Assembly: GCA_045632845.1 (NCBI GenBank)
Contig: JAZQXL010000020.1
Span: forward strand, 1-64,000
Direction: 5' to 3'
DNA from: RGIG4140 sp045632845
Lineage (GTDB): Bacteria > Pseudomonadota > Alphaproteobacteria > CAAHEQ01 > UBA3637
DNA: 64,000 bases
Shown: one piece after another, positions 53,563-61,047 of the stretch
Position numbering within the stretch: the stretch's first letter is position 1
Layout: every line of letters starts with the position of its first letter
Position numbers and translations under genes: made by a program
Notes under the pieces: model-generated
The model's database searches: none
What the model was told of the DNA's origin: nothing
The model's input: the letters and a program-made list of their open reading frames with translations, nothing else

Positions 53563-54828
53563 ATGCAACTCAATGATTTAAAGAAAAAGACTCCTGCCGA
53601 GCTATTGGTTTATGCAGAAGAATTAGAGGTTGATAACGCTACTTCACTTAGAACACAAGATTTAATGTACGCTATTTTAAAAAAATTGTCTGAATCAGAG
53701 GCAACACTTTTTGGCGAAGGTGTGTTAGAGGTGATGCAAGATGGTTTTGGCTTTTTACGTTCAGCTGAAGCAAACTATTTGGCTGGCCCTGATGATATTT
53801 ACGTTGCACCAAGCCACATCAAAAAATGGGGTTTAAGAACAGGCGATACCATCAAAGGTGAAATCACAGCACCTAAAAATGGGGAAAAATACTTTTCACT
53901 CACAAAAATCAACACTGTAAACTATGAAGATCCTGAAGATTTGCGTTATCGTGTTAACTTTGACGATTTAACACCTTTATATCCAAACCAACCCATTGTG
54001 ATGGAATATGAAGACACAAAACCTGAAAAGAACAAAGATTTAACACCAAGAATTATTGATCTTGTTTGCCCTCAAGGGAAAGGTCAACGATGCTTAATTG
54101 TTGCCCCTCCTCGCACGGGTAAAACAGTTATGCTCAAAAACATTGCACATTCAATTGAAAAAAATCATCCAGAAGCACATCTCATCGTCTTGTTAATTGA
54201 TGAAAGACCTGAAGAAGTGACAGATATGATCAGATCCATTAAAGGCGAAGTAATTAGTTCCACATTTGATGAACCAGCTGTTCGCCACGTTCAAGTCGCA
54301 GAAATGGTGATTGAAAAAGCAAAACGCCTTGTTGAACATAAAAAAGACGTGATTATTTTATTAGATTCTATCACACGTTTATCACGTGCATATAATACCG
54401 TTATCCCAAGCTCTGGCAAAGTTTTAACTGGTGGTGTGGATGCAAACGCACTTCAAAAACCAAAACGTTTCTTTGGTGCTGCCAGAAACGTTGAAGAAGG
54501 TGGATCATTAACCATCTTTGGCACGGCTTTGATTGAAACTGGCTCTAGAATGGATGAAGTTATTTTTGAAGAATTTAAAGGAACTGGTAACTCTGAAATT
54601 ATCCTTGATAGAAAAGTTTCTGACAAACGCATTTTCCCAGCCATTGACATCATCAAATCTGGCACAAGAAATGAAGACTTATTGGTTGATAAAAATAAAC
54701 TTCCAAAAGTTTGGATTTTACGTCGCATTTTAATGCCAATGGGCGTAACAGATTCTATGGAATTCTTGATGGAAAAATTACGTCAAACCAAAAACAATGC
54801 AGAGTTTTTCGAAAGCATGAATCAATAA
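53563..54828 (+). CDS. rho: Transcription termination factor Rho
   Basis: A 421-residue RNA-dependent hexameric ATPase. The N-terminal Rho_N helix (LNDLKKKTPAELLVYAEELE) and CSD RNA-binding domain (GVLEVMQDGFGFLRS) lead to the ATPase core with Walker A APPRTGKT (181-188), LLIDERPEEVTDM and the Q/R loops (LDSITRLSRAYN, RKVSDKRIFPAIDI). Normal length. AAGGTT precedes the ATG. Transcription runs into the tRNA genes. Confidence 0.97.
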   Translation: MQLNDLKKKTPAELLVYAEELEVDNATSLRTQDLMYAILKKLSESEATLFGEGVLEVMQDGFGFLRSAEANYLAGPDDIYVAPSHIKKWGLRTGDTIKGEITAPKNGEKYFSLTKINTVNYEDPEDLRYRVNFDDLTPLYPNQPIVMEYEDTKPEKNKDLTPRIIDLVCPQGKGQRCLIVAPPRTGKTVMLKNIAHSIEKNHPEAHLIVLLIDERPEEVTDMIRSIKGEVISSTFDEPAVRHVQVAEMVIEKAKRLVEHKKDVIILLDSITRLSRAYNTVIPSSGKVLTGGVDANALQKPKRFFGAARNVEEGGSLTIFGTALIETGSRMDEVIFEEFKGTGNSEIILDRKVSDKRIFPAIDIIKSGTRNEDLLVDKNKLPKVWILRRILMPMGVTDSMEFLMEKLRQTKNNAEFFESMNQ

Positions 54829-54831
54829 AAC

Positions 54832-54860
54832 TTGATTTTTATACCAAAATATCGTATAAA
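54832..54860 (+). promoter_or_regulatory. Promoter of tRNA-Arg
   Basis: TTGATT (54832-54837), a 17-bp spacer and TATAAA (54855-54860), with the start close to the tRNA 5' end at 54870. It lies immediately after the rho stop. Confidence 0.65.
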
Positions 54861-54869
54861 AACAAGCAT

Positions 54870-54946
54870 GCACTTGTAGCTCAGCTGGATAGAGTATTGC
54901 CCTCCGAAGGCAAGGGTCGTGAGTTCGAATCTCGCCAAGTGCGCCA
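54870..54946 (+). tRNA. tRNA-Arg (anticodon CCG)
   Basis: A 77-nt cloverleaf with CCA encoded. Acceptor GCACTTG/CAAGTGC, discriminator G; anticodon stem TTGCC/GGCAA with loop CTCCGAA, so CCG reads CGG. The T-loop is TTCGAAT. Confidence 0.95.
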
Positions 54947-55195
54947 AAAAACACCACCTGCAAAGGTGGTTTTTTTGTACTTGAGCGGGAACAGAACTCA
55001 CGAAGTGACGTTCGGTGAGCACCGCGAACGACGCCGAAGGCGGTCCTTTAGGACGAGTGTTTTATGCACGAGCAATCTCGCCAAGTGCGCCAAAAAACAC
55101 CACCTGCAATGGTGGGCTTTTTTTGTACTTGAGCGGGAGAAAAACTCACGAAGTGACGTTCGGTGAGCCTTGCAAACGACGCCAAGCAAAAAACT
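54928..55195 (+). repeat. Tandem copy of the tRNA-Arg 3' end plus spacer
   Basis: From the T-loop AATCTCGCCAAGTGCGCCA on, the tRNA 3' part, its terminator and about 60 bp more recur 146-148 bp downstream (54928 and 55074). The second copy lacks the tRNA 5' part. The segment between has higher GC than its surroundings and contains CGAAGTGACG and GGACGAG...CGAGCAATC motifs that recur behind tRNA-Gln. No gene lies here. Confidence 0.8.
54951..54977 (+). terminator. Terminator after tRNA-Arg
   Basis: ACCACC (54953-54958), loop TGCAAA, GGTGGT (54965-54970), then T residues. A partly decayed second copy occurs at 55099-55125 in the repeat behind it. Confidence 0.8.
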
Positions 55196-55304
55196 TTTAA
55201 TAAAAATATACACACAGAACGACGTAGTACAACGCGTTTTGTGCACAAAAAAAGATAAAATATTACTATTTGTGATATTTTTTTATAAAATCACAAAAAA
55301 ACAC

Positions 55305-55333
55305 TTGCATTTTATCTCAAAATGGAATATAAA
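55305..55333 (+). promoter_or_regulatory. Promoter of tRNA-Gln
   Basis: TTGCAT (55305-55310), a 17-bp spacer and TATAAA (55328-55333), 20 bp before the tRNA. Confidence 0.65.
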
Positions 55334-55353
55334 TACGATTACCAATTCAATAT

Positions 55354-55428
55354 TGGGCTGTCGCCAAGTGGTAAGGCAACGGTTTTTGATACCGTCATTC
55401 GTTGGTTCGAATCCAGCCAGCCCAGCCA
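55354..55428 (+). tRNA. tRNA-Gln (anticodon UUG)
   Basis: A 75-nt cloverleaf with CCA encoded. Acceptor TGGGCTG/CAGCCCA, discriminator G; anticodon stem ACGGT/ACCGT with loop TTTTGAT, so UUG reads CAA. The 5' U-A first pair is usual for bacterial tRNA-Gln. Confidence 0.95.
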
Positions 55429-55432
55429 ATAA

Positions 55433-55462
55433 AAAAGGTCCCGTTTATCGGGACTTTTTTTA
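55433..55462 (+). terminator. Terminator after tRNA-Gln
   Basis: GTCCCG (55438-55443), loop TTTAT, CGGGAC (55449-55454), then T7. Confidence 0.9.
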
Positions 55463-55640
55463 TTGGACTGAGGGTGTTTGGGTTCGGCCCAACGAATAGT
55501 TGGTTCGGTCATGTAGCGTCAGCGAAGTGGACGGCGAAGAATGAGCCGGTCCGAACAAAGTGAGGACGAGGGATTTATCCCGAGCAATCCAGCCAGCTTT
55601 AGGTGAAACAGATAAGTCGCTAGAAATAGCGACTTTTTCT
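55462..55640 (+). repeat. tRNA-Gln 3'-end copy with GC-rich spacer and second terminator
   Basis: AATCCAGCCAG from the tRNA T-loop onwards (55410) recurs at 55586, 176 bp later, joined to CGAGC as in the tRNA-Arg case. TTGGTTCG also recurs near 55500. The spacer shares GCGAAGTGGACG, GGTCC and GGACGAG-stem-CGAGCAATC with the segment behind tRNA-Arg. AAGTCGCTA (55614-55622) and TAGCGACTT (55627-55635) form a second terminator. Confidence 0.7.
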
Positions 55641-55662
55641 TTTATTTTCACCGCTTAATCTG

Positions 55663-55955
55663 GTCCGTGTGCTGTGTTTTTCAAAAAGCCTGTTTTTCAG
55701 CCCTACACGGACTCAAAATTCAAAAAATCCTTTGTTTTCAATGCTTCTGTCTTGGAATGTCAATTTTTCATCCCAGAGATAACTAAATGTATTCAGACTG
55801 AGTTTGGATGAGAAAAAGATATTCCTATAACACGCTTATTGCTACTGCCATCTCGGAGTACCTACCTGCCACCTAGAGGACCTTGGGAGCCCGACCGGCA
55901 TATCCCAGCCATCAAAATTAAATGCAACATCGTTAATGGAGTGTTTTTTTTGCAA
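55663..55955. ncRNA. Gene-free interval with possible structured RNA
   Basis: No convincing coding frame. GTCCGTGT (55663-55670) pairs with ACACGGAC (55705-55712). A longer imperfect hairpin runs from GGAAT to ATTCC (about 55756-55831) with inner arms TTTTTCATCC and GGATGAGAAAAA. The part 55835-55915 has clearly higher GC than its surroundings and includes TGGGAGCCCGACCGGCA. A T8 tract ends near 55952. Promoter-like TTGGAT-16 bp-TATAAC lies at about 55814-55841. CCAGAGAT / ATCTCGG pairing recalls 6S RNA, but I cannot identify it. Confidence 0.3.
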
Positions 55956-56010
55956 GAGCCTTTACATGCGAGAGCCAATGAGAGTCTATACTTGTTCAGT
56001 ATAATTGTTC

Positions 56011-56160
56011 ATTTCAACCTCTGCCTACGCATATACAGAGGTTAAACACAACAAACCTCTGCCAAAAAAGCAGAGCTCAGTACTTCGATTAAGTGACATT
56101 GATGTCTGTTAATAAAAAAAACAACCTCGATTTAATCAAAACCGAGGTTAAATCATAAAG
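56011..56160 (+). repeat. Left flanking repeat of the restriction-modification island
   Basis: It consists of AACCTCTGCCTACGCATATA ending CAGAGGTT (hairpin), then GATTAAGTGACATTGATGTC, then an AACCTCG/CGAGGTT hairpin. The same order recurs at 59474-59590 on the other side of the island. Confidence 0.65.
56113..56157 (-). terminator. Terminator of the methyltransferase operon
   Basis: On the minus strand AACCTCGG, loop, and CGAGGTT are followed by a T run (56120-56113 region), 11 bp after the stop at 56168. It is the last part of the left repeat. Confidence 0.75.
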
Positions 56161-56167
56161 CAAATAC

Positions 56168-56581
56168 TTACTTTTTTACTTTTTTTAATTTTCGTATTCC
56201 ATAAGTTGCATTTAGAAGAACAACATCTAAATCTACTAAACATTTCCTATATTGTTTAATGCCATCATTGAATTTAGGATTTTTTATGTAAAGTTCTTCT
56301 AAGTAAGATTGAAAAACATCGTATTTTTCTAAATCTTTTTCGTTCAATAAATACATAAATAAAGATTGATTTTTATTAAACCAATCAACAATTTTTTGAA
56401 TACTTTCTTTATCAAACTTATAAATTATACATGCCTCATCCATTTGATGGGCTAAATCAAATCTCTTTAAGCGTAAATCTTGTTTAAACTGAGCATGAGC
56501 AATCCAGCACTGTATCGCAGTAAACAAAACGATAGCAATAGCACACATCCATTCTGCATTCTGTTGTAAAATTTGCAACAC
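56168..56581 (-). CDS. Small membrane-anchored protein in the restriction-modification island
   Basis: A 137-residue protein with one N-terminal transmembrane helix (MCAIAIVLFTAIQCWIAHAQ) and a helical cytoplasmic domain (FDLAHQMDEACIIYKFDKES). The likely start is a GTG at 56581 with AGGAGAAAG upstream. I do not recognise the family. Its place behind the methyltransferase and ASCH genes, before a shared terminator, suggests co-expression; its plan resembles small membrane proteins often found in defense loci. Confidence 0.55.
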   Translation of the reverse strand: MLQILQQNAEWMCAIAIVLFTAIQCWIAHAQFKQDLRLKRFDLAHQMDEACIIYKFDKESIQKIVDWFNKNQSLFMYLLNEKDLEKYDVFQSYLEELYIKNPKFNDGIKQYRKCLVDLDVVLLNATYGIRKLKKVKK

Positions 56582-56628
56582 CTTTTTCTTTCTCCTATAG
56601 GTTAATCACAACATATATAGGTATGCCA

Positions 56629-56916
56629 CTAATATAAATCAATCCCTTTTCCTAATTCTATGTCAAAAACAGTTTGATTTGTGTTGAGATCATTTTTTGA
56701 GTTAGGCTTTAGGATTTTTATTGACTTAATTTCAAATATCATTTTTTCAGGATTTTTTCTATATGCTTTTTGAAATTCAACATAAGAATATTTATTGGCT
56801 ACAGACAATCGCTTAATCCAATAGTCTTTACACTCTCGATATTCATGTGTTTTTACACCGGCTTTAATCTTTTCAAACCAGATATCTTTCAAAACTAATT
56901 TTAAAGTGTTAGACAT
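56629..56916 (-). CDS. ASCH-domain protein
   Basis: A 95-residue PUA-like ASCH protein (MSNTLKLVLKDIWFEKIKAG, KTHEYRECKDYWIKRL), with the G-x-K-x-x-E-x-R motif that forms the putative ligand site. ASCH proteins bind RNA or modified nucleosides; some cleave acylated cytidine. The start at 56916 lies 2 bp after the methyltransferase stop. A role linked to modified cytosine in this island is possible but only inferred. Confidence 0.75.
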   Translation of the reverse strand: MSNTLKLVLKDIWFEKIKAGVKTHEYRECKDYWIKRLSVANKYSYVEFQKAYRKNPEKMIFEIKSIKILKPNSKNDLNTNQTVFDIELGKGIDLY

Positions 56917-56918
56917 TA

Positions 56919-58136
56919 TTAAGAACTTTTCTTGAATAGAGTGTCCCATAATTCTGAAATGTGCTTTGCTACGTTATAAGCCAATAGAGGTGGAACCGCA
57001 TTACCTATAATCTTATATGCAGCAGAAGCACTTAATACATTTGGCTTTACAAACTCATATTCATCAGGAAAAGTCTGTATTCTTGCGCATTCTCTAACAG
57101 TTAATCTTCTTTCAGATAGTCCTTTTTTTAACTCTTTTTCATGCTTTCCACCATGATCTTTTGACAATCTTCTGAATTCGATATTGCCGTGATGTTCTGC
57201 ACGAATTGTAGGACCTAATCCTTTTAAATTGATTTCAGTATTTCCTTGACCTTTTTGCATATACTTTGCTTTCGAATATGCTTTTTGAGCAAAATCATCT
57301 GACGATGAAGGTTCCGGCAAATCTCTTAATATTTCTTCTACGGATACCAAAGGAAGTAAGTCTTTATTGTCAAACAAAGTGCTTTTTTGATAAATATTAT
57401 GTGTAATCGGTGGATATAAATTTATTTCTTTTTTTTCAATCTTCTCAAGAACTCCTGGATTTAAAGCAGCTTTATTTAACCCTATAAAAATAATTCTTTC
57501 TCGTTTTTGTGGCACACCATATTCGCCAGCATTTAATACTTTTGCAGGGAATACGTAGTAGCCATCCTTATCAATCGACGAAAAATCTGATTCTATAATC
57601 TTTTTTGCCTCGCCCAAAGAAACCAATCCTTTTACATTTTCTGCAAAAAATATCTTGGGTTTTACGATTTCTATAACTTCTTTCATCCACATATATAAAC
57701 AACCACGATTTTCGTAAGTAGGTATATCGATATCTTTCTTTCCTAAGTGGTTTTTTTGAGAGTTAAATCCATTACGCTTACCTGCTAAACTAAAATCTTG
57801 ACAGGGAAAACCTCCCGTGAGAATATCTATATCATTTGGAAACACTCTTTCGCCAGACTTATGTTGTTTAACCAAATCAACGATACTTTCTGTTCTATAA
57901 GTTGTTTTTTTATCCTTAAAATATAACTTCCATGCAGTAGCAGCTTCTTTTAGTATGTCATTACTAAAAGTAGTGGTAAAACCCGTTGGAGCTAATAAAA
58001 CTCTTTTGCCAGATTTCTTTTTTATCCAGTCAGGATGTATTACGGTGTTTACGCTACTTTCATGTACATAGAAATCACCCTCGAAACCAATGTCCATACC
58101 GCCGCATCCACTGAATAATGATAATACTTTTTTCAT
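56919..58136 (-). CDS. DNA (cytosine-5) methyltransferase
   Basis: A 405-residue C5 methyltransferase. Motif I is FSGCGGMDIGF (8-18), motif IV GGFPCQDFSLAG with catalytic C112, motif VI ENV (166-168), motif VIII QKRERIIFIG, and motifs IX-X RRLTVRECARIQTFPDEY and NAVPPLLAYNVA. The target-recognition region is between VIII and IX. It diverges from the putative endonuclease at 58200 with a 63-bp gap, the layout of a type II system. Target sequence cannot be read from the protein. Confidence 0.95.
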   Translation of the reverse strand: MKKVLSLFSGCGGMDIGFEGDFYVHESSVNTVIHPDWIKKKSGKRVLLAPTGFTTTFSNDILKEAATAWKLYFKDKKTTYRTESIVDLVKQHKSGERVFPNDIDILTGGFPCQDFSLAGKRNGFNSQKNHLGKKDIDIPTYENRGCLYMWMKEVIEIVKPKIFFAENVKGLVSLGEAKKIIESDFSSIDKDGYYVFPAKVLNAGEYGVPQKRERIIFIGLNKAALNPGVLEKIEKKEINLYPPITHNIYQKSTLFDNKDLLPLVSVEEILRDLPEPSSSDDFAQKAYSKAKYMQKGQGNTEINLKGLGPTIRAEHHGNIEFRRLSKDHGGKHEKELKKGLSERRLTVRECARIQTFPDEYEFVKPNVLSASAAYKIIGNAVPPLLAYNVAKHISELWDTLFKKSS

Positions 58137-58199
58137 TTTACTCCCTTGCTTTATTTAATTCTTCATGCTATACTTAATAACAACTTTGGAGAATATAAT

Positions 58200-59303
58200 A
58201 TGGCAGATATACGCACAAACCTAAGAGAACTTTCAGTTGCGTTTCCGTTTTGTTCAGATATAACGATAGAACAGATTTCCCCTCAAGCTTTTAAATCTAT
58301 ATGCGAAAACAATATACAAAATTTTAATTCTAATGTAAACAAAATTTCAAAAAATCCCAAAAAATTTTCTTTAGATGAAATAAGTATCATAAAAAAAGGC
58401 TTTGATCTAGGTCTTTCCTTAAAGAAGATACTCAAACTAGACACTATAGGAAATACAATCGTATGGCTTGGAAATTCAAAAGATGATTTAATAGACTTAA
58501 AGATAAATGAACATGCGATTTCATTGAAAGAAAAGTCCAACATCCTACGAAACATAGGATTATATCAATTATTAAACTTTACTACAAACACAAATAAATT
58601 TGAAAGAGGATTAAATATTTTTAAATATTTTGCTCCAGAAGAATTAAATAATTGGTATCACTATGCAATTTTATCTTTAAAAACATTAAAAAATTTTTCA
58701 TATAAAAGCGAAAAAGGATATACATCAACAGCATTCTTTAAAGAAGATTCCTTATTTTTAAGTTTCAACGAAACAGAAGAAATTGTTAAAAATTCATCTA
58801 CATCATCTTATTCGGATTTTGAGAAAATAACCTCTGCGACAATAAGAGAAAAAGTTTTTTCAAAATGGTTAAAACAAATTCCAACTAAAAGTGATTACTA
58901 CAAATTTAAAACCATTTGTGCTCAAAAGGCAGGGAATAATCTTTTAAACTTCGTAAAAACAAATTTAGTGGCAACTTCCCCGTCTGTTCTGAATTTTTTT
59001 AATTTAGAAAGTTTTAGCTATATTTATGCAAAAAATGATGGAAAGCAAATAAAAATATTTAAAGTCCCCTCTCTTAATGAAATAGATTTTAATGATTATA
59101 AAATAGTAAGAGTTGATGTTGATATCCCCAACTCTCAGCTAAATTTTAAAACAACTATACAAAACATCAAAACAGATTCATGCTGTGTATTGCGTAATGA
59201 GATTCGATATTCGCACGGACAGTTAAATGGCACTCCCGAAGCCAAGTTATACTATGACTCTGGTGATGGACTTGAAAAACTAATCTATAAAAAATTATCC
59301 TAA
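58200..59303 (+). CDS. Putative type II restriction endonuclease
   Basis: A 367-residue soluble protein divergent from a cytosine-5 methyltransferase. I cannot place it in a known endonuclease family with certainty. The C-terminal EIRYSHGQLNGTPEAKLYYD holds an E-A-K (347-349) that fits the second half of a PD-(D/E)xK site, with D/E candidates upstream. The ATG at 58200 has GGAG 8 bases ahead; a longer in-frame start at 58146 would read through the promoter region. Very AT-rich and Asn/Lys-rich, as often seen in accessory genes. Confidence 0.65.
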   Translation: MADIRTNLRELSVAFPFCSDITIEQISPQAFKSICENNIQNFNSNVNKISKNPKKFSLDEISIIKKGFDLGLSLKKILKLDTIGNTIVWLGNSKDDLIDLKINEHAISLKEKSNILRNIGLYQLLNFTTNTNKFERGLNIFKYFAPEELNNWYHYAILSLKTLKNFSYKSEKGYTSTAFFKEDSLFLSFNETEEIVKNSSTSSYSDFEKITSATIREKVFSKWLKQIPTKSDYYKFKTICAQKAGNNLLNFVKTNLVATSPSVLNFFNLESFSYIYAKNDGKQIKIFKVPSLNEIDFNDYKIVRVDVDIPNSQLNFKTTIQNIKTDSCCVLRNEIRYSHGQLNGTPEAKLYYDSGDGLEKLIYKKLS

Positions 59304-59664
59304 ATTCTTCTGAGTTAACTTTAGAAACGGTGTATTTTCATTTTTCCTGATTTCTATGTACTCAGGTAAGATTTATGTCTAGCCTTCTTTTTTTAAAAAG
59401 ACTTCTTGCTCCACATATACAAAGGTTAAAGTAAGAGCCGAGCCCTAAGGGCAGGAAGTTGTGTTTGGCAAATTTTAACCTTTACCTACACACATACAAA
59501 AGTTCAATGGATAAAACACTCTTTGCGATTAACTGACATTGATGTCACTTAATGAAACACAACTTCGGTTTTGATAAAATCGAGGTTAATTTTCTTAGCC
59601 TTTCAAAATAATAATAAAAAAATTTTCTAACAACAGTTCAAAAGGAATAAAAAAATTGTTATCC
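59304..59664. other. Gene-free interval with the right flanking repeat
   Basis: No coding frame. CCACATATACAAAGGTTAAA at about 59412 and AACCTTTACCTACACACATA at about 59476 both echo the left hairpin. The rest holds the right repeat and AT-rich sequence before the acyltransferase stop. Confidence 0.6.
59474..59590 (+). repeat. Right flanking repeat of the restriction-modification island
   Basis: AACCTTTACCTACACACATA, then GATTAACTGACATTGATGTC (TGACAT/ATGTCA palindrome), then AACTTCGG...CGAGGTT. Same order of elements as at 56011-56160, with the last hairpin loop inverted. Confidence 0.65.
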
Positions 59665-60777
59665 TCATTTTTTTGTTAAAAAATTAACAATCGGCTTATT
59701 AAATAGGTGTATAACAACTATTGAAAACAACAAACCAACCCCTAAAACAAAACCAAGTTCAGCAATCCAATCTAAAACAGGTATTTGAAAATTAAAATTC
59801 AGATTATCAGCATAAATATCTATCAAATAAAACTGGAACAAATAAATTCCCCAAGAATACCGTCCAACAATTTGAACAAACTTGTTGCACAAAAATTGAT
59901 TTTGAACCAGCATTTGAGAAACAATCAATAATGAAAATATCAATGCCCAAACCGTATGTTTATTAATCAAAAATAAATTGTATGTATCGTAAAAATTAAA
60001 ACACATTAATTCAAAACAAACAATCAACAAAAAATATGAAATTATTTGTTTCCCTGGCACCTTTGAAAGATTTATCTTTTGAAATATATAATATAAAAAA
60101 ATACCTAAAATCAAAGTTGGAAAATGTTCTATAAAGCAAAAATCAGAGATATAAGAATTATATACCTTCTCATCTAACGAATCAGAAAAAGGTTTTAATC
60201 GAAACAAAAACTCATTAAGATAATAAACCACAGGACTAGACAAAGCAAACAAAAAAAGCGCCTTAAAAACTGAATTAACATATTTGAATAAAAAAGGAAT
60301 TAATAATGTAAATATCGCCAATACACCAACAAACCATTCTACATACAAAATACTGTTACTATAACGGGGAAAAAAACCATGAACAAAAAATAAATGCGTC
60401 AAAAAATTCGAAATCGTTATGTTTGTTTCGCTCCCCAACCATATAGATTGTTTCTCATAAAAAAAACCAACACAAACAGCCACATAAAATAATGGAATTA
60501 AAAAACAAAATCTATTTTTTATCCATTTTAGACAAGAAACAAAAGAATATTGATTTTTTTTAAAATAAAAACTCAAACTATTATAGGACAAAAATACCGA
60601 AATCAAAAAAAACAAAACAACCCCACACCAACCTGCTCTGACAATTCCTAAAAGCAATTGGGGTAAATCTAATTCAGCACCTGTGTGTACCATAAGAACA
60701 AACAGCATTGCATAGCCTTTTAATGCATCTGCCCATATCAATCTTTTTGAATTAAAAGCCGTTATCTCTTTTTCCAT
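59665..60777 (-). CDS. Acyltransferase 3 family membrane protein
   Basis: A 370-residue protein with about ten hydrophobic helices. The N-terminus, RLIWADALKGYAMLFVLMVH, is the AT3 (OafA/YrhL/NolL) start with the catalytic His region. WSRSWGIYLFQ-like SWGIYLFQFYLIDIYA near the C-terminus is typical. Members O-acetylate surface polysaccharides, LPS or peptidoglycan. Substrate unknown. It sits alone between the restriction-modification island and the HEPN gene. Confidence 0.85.
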   Translation of the reverse strand: MEKEITAFNSKRLIWADALKGYAMLFVLMVHTGAELDLPQLLLGIVRAGWCGVVLFFLISVFLSYNSLSFYFKKNQYSFVSCLKWIKNRFCFLIPLFYVAVCVGFFYEKQSIWLGSETNITISNFLTHLFFVHGFFPRYSNSILYVEWFVGVLAIFTLLIPFLFKYVNSVFKALFLFALSSPVVYYLNEFLFRLKPFSDSLDEKVYNSYISDFCFIEHFPTLILGIFLYYIFQKINLSKVPGKQIISYFLLIVCFELMCFNFYDTYNLFLINKHTVWALIFSLLIVSQMLVQNQFLCNKFVQIVGRYSWGIYLFQFYLIDIYADNLNFNFQIPVLDWIAELGFVLGVGLLFSIVVIHLFNKPIVNFLTKK

Positions 60778-60991
60778 TTATACCCCATAAAAAACTTAAC
60801 ATATTGTCTTTTAAAATAAATAGTAATTTATGCATCACATTATGTCAATTAAAACAAAGAAATTTATTTTTTTGTTTTAAACAATCTATACATCACTCGA
60901 TTAACCTAACCAACAAAGAATATTCTCTTAAAGATTTTTCACCATCACTCTCATTCTATTTCCTAGATTTAAACATTTTATTGTAAAAACA

Positions 60992-61020
60992 TTGACAAAA
61001 TCTCATTCTTATGATAATAT
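60992..61020 (+). promoter_or_regulatory. Strong sigma70 promoter of the HEPN-motif gene
   Basis: TTGACA (60992-60997), a 17-bp spacer and TAATAT (61015-61020). The ATG at 61048 has AAAGGAGAG upstream. The 60786-60990 interval before it holds nothing that I can identify. Confidence 0.75.
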
Positions 61021-61047
61021 ATAAGAAATCAATTCAAAGGAGAGAAA

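Noticed and set aside
54711..55499. Open frames running through the tRNA genes and their repeats
   Set aside because: They cross tRNA-Arg or tRNA-Gln and terminators; none has a credible start or known protein pattern.
55735..55955. Definite 6S, SRP or RNase P RNA gene
   Set aside because: The SRP core GGAAGG-type loop and RNase P core motifs are absent, and the 6S likeness is limited to one short pairing. Reported only as a possible structured RNA.
56629..56949. Longer start of the ASCH gene at 56949
   Set aside because: It would overlap the methyltransferase by 31 bp. The ATG at 56916 fits the domain start and follows the methyltransferase stop by 2 bp.
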